This document shows positions 35,456-45,798 of a stretch of 64,000 bases of DNA, one piece after another. The translations under genes were made by a program, and so were the position numbers. A model generated the notes under the pieces. It was given only the letters and a program-made list of their open reading frames with translations, was not told the DNA's origin and searched no databases. The stretch is from Pseudomonadota bacterium (lineage in GTDB: Bacteria > Pseudomonadota > Alphaproteobacteria > Rhizobiales > Xanthobacteraceae): positions 1 to 64,000 of the forward strand of contig JAFEFL010000025.1 in the NCBI GenBank assembly GCA_018240595.1, written 5' to 3'. Numbering within the stretch: the stretch's first letter is position 1; every line of letters starts with the position of its first letter.

Positions 35456-36589
35456 ATGAAGAGGATCTCGACACTAGGCCTCGCGCTCGGCTTTGCCGTT
35501 GCGATGGCCGGTACCGCCTCCGCGCAAGTGAAGTTCGGCGTGCAGGGGCCGATCACCGGGCCGAACGCCGCTTTCGGTGCTCAGCTCAAGAACGGCGCGC
35601 AGCAGGCGGTCGATGACATCAACGCCGCCGGCGGCATCAACGGCCAGAAGATCACCCTGTCGTTCGGTGACGACGTCTCCGATCCGAAGCAAGGCGTGTC
35701 GGTCGCCAACAAGTTTGCCGCTGACGGCGTCAAGTTCGTGGTCGGCGCCTTCAACTCCGGCGTCACCATGCCCTCCTCCGAGGTCTATCAGGAGAACGGC
35801 ATCATCGCGGTGACGCCCGCTTCGACTAACCCGCAGGTTACCGAGCGCAAGATGTGGAACGTGTTCCGCACCTGCGGTCGCGACGACCAGCAGGGCGCGG
35901 TTGCCGGCGCCTACATCCTCAAGCACTTCAAGGGCAAGAAGATCGCCGTCGTTCACGACAAGACCACCTACGGCAAGGGTCTGGCCGACGAGACGATCAA
36001 GGCCATGGAAAAGGGCGGCATGAAGCCGGCCCTCTATGAAGGCATCAACGTCGGCGAGAAGGACTTCTCGGCGCTGGTGTCGAAGATCAAGTCGTCAGGC
36101 GCCGACCTCGTCTACTGGGGCGGTCTGCACACCGAAGGCGGCCTGATCGTTCGCCAGATGCGCGACCAGGGCATCAAGGCGCCGCTGATGGGCGCTGACG
36201 GCATCACCACCGACGAGTTCGCTCAGGTCGGCGGCCCGGGCGTCGAAGGCACGCTGATGACCTTCCCGCCGGACCCGCGCAACAACCCGGCCGCCAAGGC
36301 CGTCGTCGCCAAGTTCCGCGCCGCCAAGTTCGAGCCGGAAGCCTACACGCTGTACAGCTACGCGGCGGTGCAGGTCATGGCCGAAGCGGCCAAGGCTGCC
36401 AAGTCGAACGACCCCAAGAAGGTCGCCGAGAAGATGCACTCGGGCATGAAGTTCGACACGGTTATCGGCCCGCTGTCCTACGACAAGAAGGGTGACATCA
36501 CCCGTCTGGATTACACCATGTACATCTGGAAGAAGGACGCGAGCGGCAAGATCACCTATGTCGAGATGAACCCGGCGGCGACCAACTAA
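35456..36589 (+). CDS. livK: Branched-chain amino acid binding protein LivK
   Basis: A 377-residue periplasmic binding protein. The signal peptide is MKRISTLGLALGFAVAMAGT with cleavage near ASAQ. The mature protein starts VKFGVQGPITGPNAAFGAQL and has typical LivJ/LivK lobes (FVVGAFNSGVTMPSSEVYQE, VAGAYILKHFKGKKIAVVHD). ATG 35456 has an AAGGGG site; the TTG at 35435 is unlikely. It is the last gene of the importer set, 70 bp after the DUF6867 gene, and may have its own promoter for higher expression. A terminator follows. Confidence 0.93.
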   Translation: MKRISTLGLALGFAVAMAGTASAQVKFGVQGPITGPNAAFGAQLKNGAQQAVDDINAAGGINGQKITLSFGDDVSDPKQGVSVANKFAADGVKFVVGAFNSGVTMPSSEVYQENGIIAVTPASTNPQVTERKMWNVFRTCGRDDQQGAVAGAYILKHFKGKKIAVVHDKTTYGKGLADETIKAMEKGGMKPALYEGINVGEKDFSALVSKIKSSGADLVYWGGLHTEGGLIVRQMRDQGIKAPLMGADGITTDEFAQVGGPGVEGTLMTFPPDPRNNPAAKAVVAKFRAAKFEPEAYTLYSYAAVQVMAEAAKAAKSNDPKKVAEKMHSGMKFDTVIGPLSYDKKGDITRLDYTMYIWKKDASGKITYVEMNPAATN

Positions 36590-36623
36590 GTCGCACCGCT
36601 TTCATCGCTCGCGAAAGCAAAGA

Positions 36624-36656
36624 CGCCCGCTCCGGTTTCCGGGGCGGGCGTTTTCT
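36624..36656 (+). terminator. Rho-independent terminator after livK
   Basis: CGCCCGCTCCGG (36624-36635) pairs with CCGGGGCGGGCG (36639-36650) with one G-T pair, followed by TTTTCTTTT. It lies 35 bp after the livK stop. Confidence 0.9.
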
Positions 36657-36666
36657 TTTGCGCTTC

Positions 36667-36690
36667 AGCTTTAGCTTTAGCTTTAGCTTT
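36667..36690. repeat. AGCTTT hexamer tandem repeat (x4)
   Basis: Four exact copies of AGCTTT sit between the livK terminator and the ccdA end. The tract is short and lies outside any gene. Confidence 0.8.
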
Positions 36691-36723
36691 GCGCCTCGAG
36701 CTTCGCACCTTCCGCTGTGGCAA

Positions 36724-37458
36724 TCAGCCGATCTTGCCAAGCACCGGGAAGGTCTCGAGCAGCCAGATGCTCAGGAGGTTGATGCTGCCGGTGAGAAAGG
36801 CGACGCCGGTCAGCACCAGCAGTCCACCCATCACCTGTTCGACGCGATGCATGTGCCTCTTGAAGCGGGCCATGAACGCGGCGAAGGGTTCGATCGCCAG
36901 CGCCGCAGCGACGAAGGGAATGCCGAGGCCGAGCGAATAAACCGCCAGCAGGCTGGCGCCCTTGCTCACCGTCTGTTCGGAGGCCGCCACCGCGAGGATC
37001 GCCGCGAGGATCGGGCCGATGCACGGCGTCCAGCCGAAGGCGAAGGCGAGCCCCATCAGATAGGCGCCCCACAGGCCGACCGGCTTGGTCACCTCCATGC
37101 GCTTCTGCCGGTATAGCCAGGCAATCGGCGTGATGCCGAGGAAATGCAGACCCATGACGATAATCAGGATGCCGGCGACGATGGCGAGCGGCTCGGAATA
37201 AGCGCGGATCAACGTACCGATGACGCTGGCGCTGGCGCCGAGGGCGACGAAAATCGTCGAGAAGCCGAGCACGAACAGCGCCGCGGCGGCCACCGTCTCG
37301 CGCTTGACCATGCGCTCGGGCTCATGTGCCTCGAAGCGCTCCAGCGAGGTGCCGGCCAGGTAAACCAGATAAGGCGGCACCAGCGGCAGGACGCAGGGCG
37401 ACAGGAAGGAGACGAGGCCGGCGATGAGCGCGGCCAGGTAGGAAACGTCGGTGTGCAT
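36724..37458 (-). CDS. ccdA: Cytochrome c biogenesis protein CcdA
   Basis: A 244-residue membrane protein of the DsbD/CcdA family with six hydrophobic segments. The two redox cysteines are in LVSFLSPCVLPLVPPYL and AFGWTPCIGPILAAIL. CcdA carries reducing power from cytoplasmic thioredoxin to the periplasm for cytochrome c and thiol reduction. ATG 37458 is used; the frame opens at 37494. It stands alone. Its partners (e.g. CcmG) are not in the window. Confidence 0.93.
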   Translation of the reverse strand: MHTDVSYLAALIAGLVSFLSPCVLPLVPPYLVYLAGTSLERFEAHEPERMVKRETVAAAALFVLGFSTIFVALGASASVIGTLIRAYSEPLAIVAGILIIVMGLHFLGITPIAWLYRQKRMEVTKPVGLWGAYLMGLAFAFGWTPCIGPILAAILAVAASEQTVSKGASLLAVYSLGLGIPFVAAALAIEPFAAFMARFKRHMHRVEQVMGGLLVLTGVAFLTGSINLLSIWLLETFPVLGKIG

Positions 37459-37559
37459 GGCCCGGATATGCGCCCGACAATGTGGCGATGGCAAGGGTGC
37501 CGTGACGACGGTTGCGGAGTTGTGATATGCGGGTGATCGGAATGAAGGAGACGCCGGTC

Positions 37560-38546
37560 ATGCGCAATCTCATCACCGATGTCGAAGGCCTGCGCGTCGG
37601 CCACGCCCACGACAAGAAGCTGGCATCCGGTACGACCGCCATCCTCTTCGACCGCGCCATCACCGCGGCGGTGGACGTGCGCGGCGGCGGCCCCGGCACC
37701 CGCGAAACCTCGCTGCTCGAGCCTCACTTCACTGTCGAGCACGTCGACGCCATCGTGCTGTCCGGCGGCTCCGCCTTCGGTCTCGACGCGCCGTCCGGAA
37801 CGCAAGCCTTCCTGCGCGAAAAAGGCCGCGGTTTCCGCATCCGCGATGCCGTCGTGCCGATCGTTCCCGGCGCGATCATGTTTGACCTGCTCAACGGCGG
37901 CGACAAGAAATGGGGTCGCTACCCGCCCTATCGCGAATTCGGCTACGAGGCGGCGCGCTCGGCGTCGGTCGACTTCAAGCTCGGCAGCGTCGGCGCCGGT
38001 CTCGGCGCCACCACCGTCAACTTCAAGGGCGGCGTCGGCTCGGCCTCGGCCAAATCGCGCGGCGGCATCACCGTCGGCGCCATCGTCGTCATCAATGCCG
38101 TCGGCACCGCCGTGGTCGGCGACGGCCCGCATTTCTGGGCGGCGCCGTTCGAGCAGGATGCCGAGTTCGGCGGCCGCGGCATGCCGCCGCAGCTCAAGCG
38201 CAGCGATCTCGCCATCCGCGCCAAAGGCGGCCCGCAGGAGAACACCACGATCGCGCTGATCGCGACCGATGCCAAACTCAACAAGGCGCAGTGCAACCGC
38301 CTTGCCGTCATGGCGCAGGACGGCCTGGCGCGCGCCATCTATCCGGTGCACACGCCGCTCGACGGCGACGTCGTCTTCGCCGCGGCAACCGGCAAGAAGA
38401 AACTGGCCGACCCCTATTACGGTCTCGCCGAGCTCGGCATGGTGGCCGCCAATGTGATGGCCCGCGCGGCGGCGCGCGGCGTCTACGAGGCCAAGGCCCT
38501 GCCCTACCCTGGCACGGTGCCGGCCTGGCGCGACCGCTTCGGCTGA
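37560..38546 (+). CDS. P1-family (DmpA/NylC-type) Ntn peptidase
   Basis: A 328-residue self-processing hydrolase. The start region MRNLITDVEGLRVGHAHD and VDVRGGGPGTRETSLLEP match the P1 family. The probable autocleavage site is between Asn228 and Thr229 in PQENTTIALIATD, with Thr229 as the new N-terminal nucleophile, as in NylC. KGGVGSASAKSRGGITVGA is conserved. Substrates range from D-aminopeptides to nylon oligomers. ATG 37560 has AAGGAG nine bases upstream; 37512, 37527 and 37542 are less likely. Confidence 0.88.
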   Translation: MRNLITDVEGLRVGHAHDKKLASGTTAILFDRAITAAVDVRGGGPGTRETSLLEPHFTVEHVDAIVLSGGSAFGLDAPSGTQAFLREKGRGFRIRDAVVPIVPGAIMFDLLNGGDKKWGRYPPYREFGYEAARSASVDFKLGSVGAGLGATTVNFKGGVGSASAKSRGGITVGAIVVINAVGTAVVGDGPHFWAAPFEQDAEFGGRGMPPQLKRSDLAIRAKGGPQENTTIALIATDAKLNKAQCNRLAVMAQDGLARAIYPVHTPLDGDVVFAAATGKKKLADPYYGLAELGMVAANVMARAAARGVYEAKALPYPGTVPAWRDRFG

Positions 38547-38584
38547 ACCTGAAACCTTATCGGCCGCCAAGGCGTTTCCCGGAC

Positions 38585-38788
38585 ATGCCTTCGAGCGTCG
38601 TCCAGACCTTCGTCTACGACAGCGAACACAGCCGCCTCACGGTCACGTTCGTCAGCGGCCGCGTTTATGAATACTACCTGGTGCCGCCGTCGGTGGCGGC
38701 CGGGTTTCGCGGGTCGCGGTCCAAGGGGACGTATTTCAACAAATTCATCCGCGACCGCTATCACTGCCGCGAGATCAAGGCCGCCTAG
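38585..38788 (+). CDS. KTSC-domain protein
   Basis: A 67-residue single-domain protein. It has VVQTFVYDSEHSRLTVTFVS, GRVYEYYLVPPSVAAGF and SRSKGTYFNKFIRDRYHCRE, matching the KTSC domain. Its molecular role is unknown; this domain often lies next to RNA-related or lysyl-tRNA synthetase genes elsewhere, but not here. It follows the P1 peptidase by 38 bp. Its TAG stop is within a CTAG that also holds the stop of the convergent oxidase gene. Confidence 0.85.
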   Translation: MPSSVVQTFVYDSEHSRLTVTFVSGRVYEYYLVPPSVAAGFRGSRSKGTYFNKFIRDRYHCREIKAA

Positions 38789-40032
38789 GCGAGAAACCGT
38801 TCCGCGGCAAAACCCTTCGGATCGAGGAACGGCGTCTCGCCGCTCATCATCTCGCCGAGCAGACGGCCGGTGACGGGGCCGAGCGTCAGCCCCCAGTGCG
38901 CATGGCCGATCGCGAGCCACATTCCCTTTTGCCCAGGCGCCCGGCCGATCACCGGCCGCGAGTCCGGGAAGCACGGCCGCGCGCCAAGCCAGGTGCGGTC
39001 TTCGGCGCGCGATCCGATCCGGTAGAGCGCGTCGAGGTGCGGCCTGAGGCGGTCGAACTGCACCGGCGTCGGCGCGGCGTCGCGCGCGGCGAATTCCGCG
39101 CCGGTGGTGACGCGGATGCCCTGCCGCATCGGCGTGATCAGATAGCCGTAATAGACATCGACCACCGGGCGCGTCAGCGGCGCGCTCTCTTCCGTCTTGA
39201 AATGGCGGTGATAGCCACGCTTGAAACCCATCGGCAGTTTGAGACCGAGCGGCTCGAGCAGATCGGGCGCCCACGGGCCGAGAGCGACGACCACCTCCGG
39301 CGCATCGATCGGACCTTCCGCGGTCTCGACGCGCCAGCCGCTCCCCGAGCGGTGCAGGCTCAGCGCATCGCCCTTGAGCGTGATGCCGCCGAGCGTGCTG
39401 AAGCGCGCGGCATAGGCTCGCGTTACCGCCAGCGGATCGCTCAGGCTCACCGCCGCCGGCCAGTAGGCGGCATGCCGAAACACCGAACTGAGCGATGGCT
39501 CGAGCTTGCGTGCACCGTCGGCATCCATGGTTTCGACGACGATGCCGAATTCACGCGCCAGATCGAGCTCCTTGCGCAGGGCCGCGAAGGCCGCGTCGCT
39601 ACGGTAGAGCTTGATCCAGCCATTGCGCCGCAAGTACTGCGTTGCCCCGGATTCGAGCATCAGCGCCTCGTGCTCGGCGATGGCGCGGGCGAACAGCGGC
39701 CGGTTGATGCGCGCAGTCTCCATGATCGCCGCCGGCCGCGAGGCGGCGCGGAATTTCATCAGCCAGGGCGCAGCCCACGGCAGGAAGCTCATGTGATAAT
39801 TGGCGTCGCTCGCCTGCTTGAGCGCCACCCGCATCAGCGCGCTGAGGCTGGACGGAAACGCCGGCGGCAGGATGGTCGAGCCCTCGAGCACGCCAGAATT
39901 GCCGTACGATGTCTGCTCGCCGAGGCCGGCGCGATCGACCAGCGCCACCGCCATGTTGCGTTTCGCGAGTTGCAGGGCGATCGATGTGCCGACGATGCCG
40001 GCGCCAAGAACGATCACATCGGTGCGTGCCAT
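38785..40032 (-). CDS. FAD-dependent D-amino acid dehydrogenase-like oxidoreductase (DadA type)
   Basis: A 415-residue DAO-fold flavoenzyme. The FAD motif is VIVLGAGIVGTSIALQLAKR followed by VALVDRAGLGEQTSYGNSGV. The second half has VVDVYYGYLITPMRQGIRVT and ends IGHAHWGLTLGPVTGRLLGE, typical of DadA. It would oxidise a D-amino acid and feed electrons to quinone. It converges on the KTSC gene (4-bp CTAG overlap). The substrate is unproven; DadA-like paralogues with other specificities exist. Confidence 0.88.
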   Translation of the reverse strand: MARTDVIVLGAGIVGTSIALQLAKRNMAVALVDRAGLGEQTSYGNSGVLEGSTILPPAFPSSLSALMRVALKQASDANYHMSFLPWAAPWLMKFRAASRPAAIMETARINRPLFARAIAEHEALMLESGATQYLRRNGWIKLYRSDAAFAALRKELDLAREFGIVVETMDADGARKLEPSLSSVFRHAAYWPAAVSLSDPLAVTRAYAARFSTLGGITLKGDALSLHRSGSGWRVETAEGPIDAPEVVVALGPWAPDLLEPLGLKLPMGFKRGYHRHFKTEESAPLTRPVVDVYYGYLITPMRQGIRVTTGAEFAARDAAPTPVQFDRLRPHLDALYRIGSRAEDRTWLGARPCFPDSRPVIGRAPGQKGMWLAIGHAHWGLTLGPVTGRLLGEMMSGETPFLDPKGFAAERFLA

Positions 40033-40160
40033 AGTGCCTGCTGGCCTTTTCCGTCACTCAGTTCAACCCCGGCATGGGCAACCGGGATCTGTCCCGGCGA
40101 ATATGGATCAAGACGCGGCGCCGCGCTATCTAGGCGGCGTACGCCGGGAGTTCATCTGAT

Positions 40161-41117
40161 ATGCCATTTCTGCGCTTGCCCTTGGCCGCGCTCGCCTGGA
40201 TCGGCCGGCAGGGCACGACGGGGCTCGTCGTCGCCATCTTCCTCAGCATCGCAGTGCCGCCGCTGGCGGCCTATGTGAAGCCGCACCTTGCCGCAGCCGT
40301 CTTCGTGCTGCTGGTGTTTTCCTATTTGCGCACCGAGCCGGAAAAACTGCGCCAGGTGGTGCGCGCCCCTGGCCTCGCCCTCGTCGCCTCGCTCTGGGCC
40401 ATGATCGCGGCCCCGGTTCTGGCCGGCGGCGCGCTCAATCTGATCGGCCTGCCGAAGCTGGCGCCCGACCTCTACACCATCATGATCCTCCACGTGGCGA
40501 TCGCGCCGATCGTGTCGTCGGCCGCCTTCGCGGCGCTGCTCGGGCTCGACATCGCCTTCACCATGGTGTCGGTGATCCTCTGCAATGTGCTGTCGCCCGT
40601 CACCACTGTCGCCGTCAGCACGTTCTTTCTCGGCACCTCGCTGATCTCGCCGCTCGATCTCGGCGTCAAGCTCCTGGTCTTCCTCCTGGTATCGGGCCTT
40701 GTCGCCATGGCCATTCGGCGCATCGCGGGGCAGGCGCGCATCGACGCGCATAAGGAAACCCTCGACGGCCTCAATGTGATCGCCGTGTTCGTTTTCGCCA
40801 TTGCCGCCATGGACGGCGTTCCGCGGCACGTCATCGCCGATCCGCTCGGCGCCGCGCTGCTGCTCGGCATCGTCATCCTGCTCGCGGCGTCGATGTTCGG
40901 GGTGAGCGCGCTGGTGTTCATGCGCGCCGGTTTCAAACTCGGCACGGTGGTCGGCATGATCGCCGGCTTTCGCAACCTCGGCACCATCATGGCCGCGATC
41001 GGCACCACCCTGCCCGATCAGGCCTGGTTCTATTTCGCGCTGGTGCAGTTTCCGATCTATCTTTTCCCGGCGCTGATCAAGCCGTTCGTCCGCCGCCGGT
41101 CCACGCCATCGTCCTGA
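40161..41117 (+). CDS. Bile acid:sodium symporter-like (BASS) transporter
   Basis: A 318-residue membrane protein with about ten hydrophobic segments. The segment VVGMIAGFRNLGTIMAAIG, with a conserved GFRN, is the hallmark of the BASS family, and the first half has the matching region DLYTIMILHVAIAPIVSSAA. It probably carries an organic anion or a keto acid with sodium. The start (40161) follows the divergent DadA-like gene after about 130 bp. A terminator-like hairpin follows. Confidence 0.75.
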   Translation: MPFLRLPLAALAWIGRQGTTGLVVAIFLSIAVPPLAAYVKPHLAAAVFVLLVFSYLRTEPEKLRQVVRAPGLALVASLWAMIAAPVLAGGALNLIGLPKLAPDLYTIMILHVAIAPIVSSAAFAALLGLDIAFTMVSVILCNVLSPVTTVAVSTFFLGTSLISPLDLGVKLLVFLLVSGLVAMAIRRIAGQARIDAHKETLDGLNVIAVFVFAIAAMDGVPRHVIADPLGAALLLGIVILLAASMFGVSALVFMRAGFKLGTVVGMIAGFRNLGTIMAAIGTTLPDQAWFYFALVQFPIYLFPALIKPFVRRRSTPSS

Positions 41118-41122
41118 CGTGG

Positions 41123-41164
41123 CAAGGCCGGCCCGCATGTAGCGCGGACCGGCCCGGCCTTGCG
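41123..41164. terminator. Hairpin between convergent BASS and EF-hand genes
   Basis: GCAAGGCCGG (41123-41132) pairs perfectly with CCGGCCTTGC (41155-41164). There is no strong T-run, but the position between two convergent stops makes termination likely. Confidence 0.6.
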
Positions 41165-41173
41165 CAATAGCGA

Positions 41174-41971
41174 TCAGACCAGCGCGGAGACGGCCGAACC
41201 GGCCGCGCTCATCAGATGGCTTTGCAGCGCCATCAATTCCTTCATCAGCGCCGAGCCGCCATTGCCCGAAGCGCCGTTGCCTTGCGGCTTGTCCGAGTCG
41301 GACTGGCCGGCGCTCATGCCGGACGGCGGGCTCGTCGTCGAGGCCGAGCTACCGTCCGCATAGGTGACGGTCGTGGTCACCGATCCGTCGGCATTGGTGG
41401 TGGTGACGGTCTTGCTGCCGTCGGCGCCGCTGCTCGACGAGTCGTCGGCATCGCCATCGGCGCCACCGGCTCCGCCAGCACCGCCCATGTGATGGCCGTG
41501 ATGGCCGTGGCCCTTCGCAGCCGACGCCAGTTCGCTGCTGCTGACCGAGCCGTCGCCGTTGCTGTCGAGCTTGGCGAACACGGCGTCCGAGATCGAGGTG
41601 CTGATGCCGTGCTGCGAGGCCGCCGCCTCGAATTCCGATTTGCTGACCGTGCCGTCGCCATTGGTGTCGAGCTTGGCGAACAGCTTGGAATTGCCCGGAT
41701 CGCTGGCACCGGTCGAACCGGCGGCGTTGGCCTTCTGCTGCAAGTCGATGAGCTGGCTCATCATGTCGGGGCCGAACGGCGACTGCGACGAGGCCGAGCC
41801 GGATGACGATGTGGCGGAATTCGACGACGACGAGTCGCTGCCGCCCGGCATCAGAAATGACAGCGGATCGAAAGGTTGCCCGGCCTTGTTGACGCCGCTG
41901 GCGCCGCCCTGCTGCAGCAGTTGCTGCCAGGAGGACAGCGGGCTGGTCGCCGAGCCCACGGAGAGGGACAT
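41174..41971 (-). CDS. EF-hand calcium-binding protein
   Basis: A 265-residue Ser/Gly/Ala-rich protein. Two clear EF-hands occur near residues 95-160: FAKLDTNGDGTVSKSEFEAA and FAKLDSNGDGSVSSSELASA, each with the D-x-N-x-D-G-x-V-S loop. A His/Gly stretch (GHGHHGHHMGGAGGAGG), a Ser/Asp-rich stretch and a Thr/Val-rich stretch with YADGSSAST follow. There is no obvious signal peptide, though the protein could be exported by another route. Calcium binding is likely; its role is unknown. Confidence 0.85.
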   Translation of the reverse strand: MSLSVGSATSPLSSWQQLLQQGGASGVNKAGQPFDPLSFLMPGGSDSSSSNSATSSSGSASSQSPFGPDMMSQLIDLQQKANAAGSTGASDPGNSKLFAKLDTNGDGTVSKSEFEAAASQHGISTSISDAVFAKLDSNGDGSVSSSELASAAKGHGHHGHHMGGAGGAGGADGDADDSSSSGADGSKTVTTTNADGSVTTTVTYADGSSASTTSPPSGMSAGQSDSDKPQGNGASGNGGSALMKELMALQSHLMSAAGSAVSALV

Positions 41972-42216
41972 CTACGCTACTCCTCTGAAACGCCGGACAG
42001 CCGGCACTCTTCGCCCCGCGACGGCCGGTGCAAGAGCTTTGCCAGCAACGCGGCGGCGGCAAATGGCGTGACGCCTCAGGCAGTTGTCCACAGGGGCCGG
42101 CCTGCGGCGCGGCGTTTACGCGGCCTGAAACCGGCAATTTCTGCCGTCTCACAGGAAGCAATTTGCCCGGTCCCGGACGCCGTGATACCCGAACCCGTCC
42201 CGGAGAAACGTGCCTC

Positions 42217-42894
42217 ATGACCCGCCCTCTCCTCATCGCGCCGTCGATTCTGGCCGCTGATTTTTCCAAGCTCGGCGACGAGGTCCGCGCCATCGACGCC
42301 GCCGGCGCCGACTGGGTGCATGTCGACATCATGGACGGGCATTTCGTGCCCAACATCTCGTTCGGGCCGGATGTGATGAAATCGGTGCGCGGCGCCTCCA
42401 AGAAGGTCTTCGACGTGCACCTGATGATCGCGCCGGTTGATCCCTATATCGAAGCCTTCGCCAAGGCCGGCGCCGACATCATCACCGTGCATGTCGAGGC
42501 CGGCCCGCATGTGCACCGCTCGCTGCAGGCGATCCGCGCGCTCGGCAAGAAGGCCGGCGTGGTGATGAACCCGGGCACGCCCGCCTCGTCCATCGAAAAT
42601 GTCATCGACATGGTCGATCTCATTCTCGTCATGTCGGTCAATCCCGGCTTCGGCGGCCAGAGCTTCATCCCGTCGGCGCTCGACAAGATCCGCGCGATCC
42701 GCGCCATGATCGGCGGCCGGCCGATCGATCTCGAAGTCGATGGCGGTGTCACCGCGGCCAACGCCGCCGATGTGGTGCGTGCTGGGGCCAATGTGCTGGT
42801 CGCCGGCTCGGCCGTGTTCAAGGGCGGCGCCTACAAGGAAAACATCGCCGCGATCCGCCAGGCTGGCAGCCTGGCCCGCGGCGAAGCGGCGTGA
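42217..42894 (+). CDS. rpe: Ribulose-phosphate 3-epimerase
   Basis: A 225-residue TIM-barrel epimerase linking ribulose-5-phosphate and xylulose-5-phosphate in the pentose phosphate or Calvin cycle. It has [17 protein letters not shown], the metal-binding [13 protein letters not shown] and [13 protein letters not shown] phosphate loop, and [17 protein letters not shown] 42217 has CGGAG upstream; the frame opens at 42028 but the extra part is not conserved. A long inverted repeat separates it from purB. Confidence 0.96.
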   Translation: MTRPLLIAPSILAADFSKLGDEVRAIDAAGADWVHVDIMDGHFVPNISFGPDVMKSVRGASKKVFDVHLMIAPVDPYIEAFAKAGADIITVHVEAGPHVHRSLQAIRALGKKAGVVMNPGTPASSIENVIDMVDLILVMSVNPGFGGQSFIPSALDKIRAIRAMIGGRPIDLEVDGGVTAANAADVVRAGANVLVAGSAVFKGGAYKENIAAIRQAGSLARGEAA

Positions 42895-42896
42895 TG

Positions 42897-43003
42897 GTCA
42901 TTCCGGGGCGCGTGCGCAGCACGCGAACCCGGAATCCAGTGACATGGTCAGTGCGAGCATCTGGATTCCGGGTCCGCTCGCTTCGCGAGCGTCCCGGAAT
43001 GAC
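42897..43003. repeat. Long imperfect inverted repeat between rpe and purB
   Basis: GTCATTCCGGG (42897-42907) pairs with CCCGGAATGAC (42993-43003). Inner arms AACCCGGAATCCAG and CTGGATTCCGGGT also pair, as do GCTCGCTTCGCGAGC halves near 42976-42990. It is a dispersed palindromic element type common in this bacterial group and could fold into one long cruciform or mRNA hairpin. Confidence 0.85.
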
Positions 43004-43017
43004 AGTGAGGTAAAAGA

Positions 43018-44328
<1,311 letters not shown>

Positions 44329-44345
44329 GACACCGCTGCGGTTTC

Positions 44346-45155
44346 ATGCCGAATTCAATCGACCATTCAGGAAATGATGCCCCTGCGATCCTGATTTTCG
44401 ATTCCGGCGTCGGCGGCCTGACCGTGTTCCGCGAAGTCATCGCGGCGCGGCCCGATGCGCGCTTTGTCTATGTCGCCGACGATGCCGGCTTTCCCTACGG
44501 CAATCAGCCGCCGGACGCGCTCATCGAGCGCATCGTCCGCGTGATGGGTGAGGCCATCGCCGAGCATCGTCCCGATCTCATCGTCATCGCCTGCAACACC
44601 GCCTCGACGCTGGCGCTCGCCGAACTGCGCAAGCGCTACACCGTGCCCTTCGTCGGCACCGTGCCGGCGATCAAGCCGGCCTGCGCGCAGTCGAAGTCGA
44701 AGCGCATCGCCGTGCTCGGCACCAAAGCCACTGTGTCGCTCGAATATACACGGGCGCTGATCCGCGAATTCGCTTCGGGCTGCGATGTCGTGCTGGTCGG
44801 CTCACGGAGCCTCGCCAGCATCGCCGAGCACGAATTGTCAGGCATGCCGGTGGCCGATGCCGACATCGCCGCCGAGATCGCGCCCTGCTTCGTCGATACG
44901 GACGGCCGCAAGACCGACACCGTCGTGCTCGCCTGCACGCATTATCCGTTGCTGACCGACCGCTTCCGCAAGCTGGCGCCATGGCCGGTGGACTGGATCG
45001 ATCCGGCGCCGGCGATCGCGCGGCGCGTCGCCGACCTGTTGCACGAGCGGCCCGCGGCGGCGGCGAGAACGCCGCCGCGCATCGTCTTCACCTCGGGCCG
45101 CGTGCCGCCGGCGCCGCTCAAAGCGGCGCTCGCGCGCTTCGGCTTCAGCCCGTGA
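44346..45155 (+). CDS. murI: Glutamate racemase
   Basis: A 269-residue racemase giving D-glutamate for peptidoglycan. It has ILIFDSGVGGLTVFREV, the two catalytic cysteines in VIACNTASTLALAELR and VVLACTHYPLLTDRFRK, and the closing GIxWIDPAPAIARRV-like segment (WIDPAPAIARRVAD). The frame opens upstream within purB (43917), so ATG 44346 is chosen. It follows purB closely and overlaps the convergent TerC gene by 11 bp. Confidence 0.94.
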   Translation: MPNSIDHSGNDAPAILIFDSGVGGLTVFREVIAARPDARFVYVADDAGFPYGNQPPDALIERIVRVMGEAIAEHRPDLIVIACNTASTLALAELRKRYTVPFVGTVPAIKPACAQSKSKRIAVLGTKATVSLEYTRALIREFASGCDVVLVGSRSLASIAEHELSGMPVADADIAAEIAPCFVDTDGRKTDTVVLACTHYPLLTDRFRKLAPWPVDWIDPAPAIARRVADLLHERPAAAARTPPRIVFTSGRVPPAPLKAALARFGFSP

Positions 45156-45798
45156 ACGCCTCGGCGCGGATCTCCAGCGCGCCGCGCACGATCATGTCGC
45201 CAGCGACATAGAGAATGATCGCAAGGCCGACATAGGCGATCCAGCGATGCTTGGTCAGCAGGCCGGCGATGTAGTTCGCCGCCACGCCCATCAGCAGGAT
45301 CGACAGTCCGAGACCGAAGATCAGCGCCGCGGGATGGTCGCGTGCGGCGCCCGCCACCGCGAGCACGTTGTCGAGCGACATCGAAATATCGGCCATGACG
45401 ATCTGCCACGCCGCCTGGGCGAATGTCTTGCGTGGCGCCGTGGCGCCGGCCGCGGCCTCGCCGTTGCCATTGAGAACGCCCTCGCCCTCGTGGCCATGCG
45501 AGCGCAGTTCACGCCACATCTTCCAGCACACCCACAGCAGCAACAGGCCGCCGGCAAACAGGAGGCCGACGATCTGCAAAAGCTCGATGGCAACGCCGGC
45601 GAACGCGATACGCAGCACGGTCGCTGCGATGATGCCAACGAGAATGGCGCGCCGGCGCTGCTCGTGCGGCAAGCCGGCGGCGGCGAGACCGATGACCACC
45701 GCGTTGTCGCCGGCCAGCACAAGGTCGATCATGATGACCTGGGCGAAGGCGGTCAGCGCCTCGGGGGTGAGAAGATGAGACAGGTCAACCACGTGCAT
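45145..45798 (-). CDS. TerC-family (YjbE-type) membrane protein
   Basis: A 217-residue integral membrane protein with about seven hydrophobic segments. The TerC motif IMIDLVLAGDNAVVIGLAAA and a second acidic segment IVMADISMSLDNVLAVAGAA are the paired metal-binding elements of the family. TerC proteins are linked to metal (manganese) export or metallation of exported proteins. Its 5' end overlaps the upstream small membrane gene by 14 bp, and its 3' end overlaps murI by 11 bp. Confidence 0.9.
   Translation of the reverse strand: MHVVDLSHLLTPEALTAFAQVIMIDLVLAGDNAVVIGLAAAGLPHEQRRRAILVGIIAATVLRIAFAGVAIELLQIVGLLFAGGLLLLWVCWKMWRELRSHGHEGEGVLNGNGEAAAGATAPRKTFAQAAWQIVMADISMSLDNVLAVAGAARDHPAALIFGLGLSILLMGVAANYIAGLLTKHRWIAYVGLAIILYVAGDMIVRGALEIRAEAFTG

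Noticed and set aside
36667..36690. AGCTTT tandem repeat as a phase-variation tract
   Set aside because: It lies outside genes and after a terminator, and four copies of a hexamer would not shift a reading frame.
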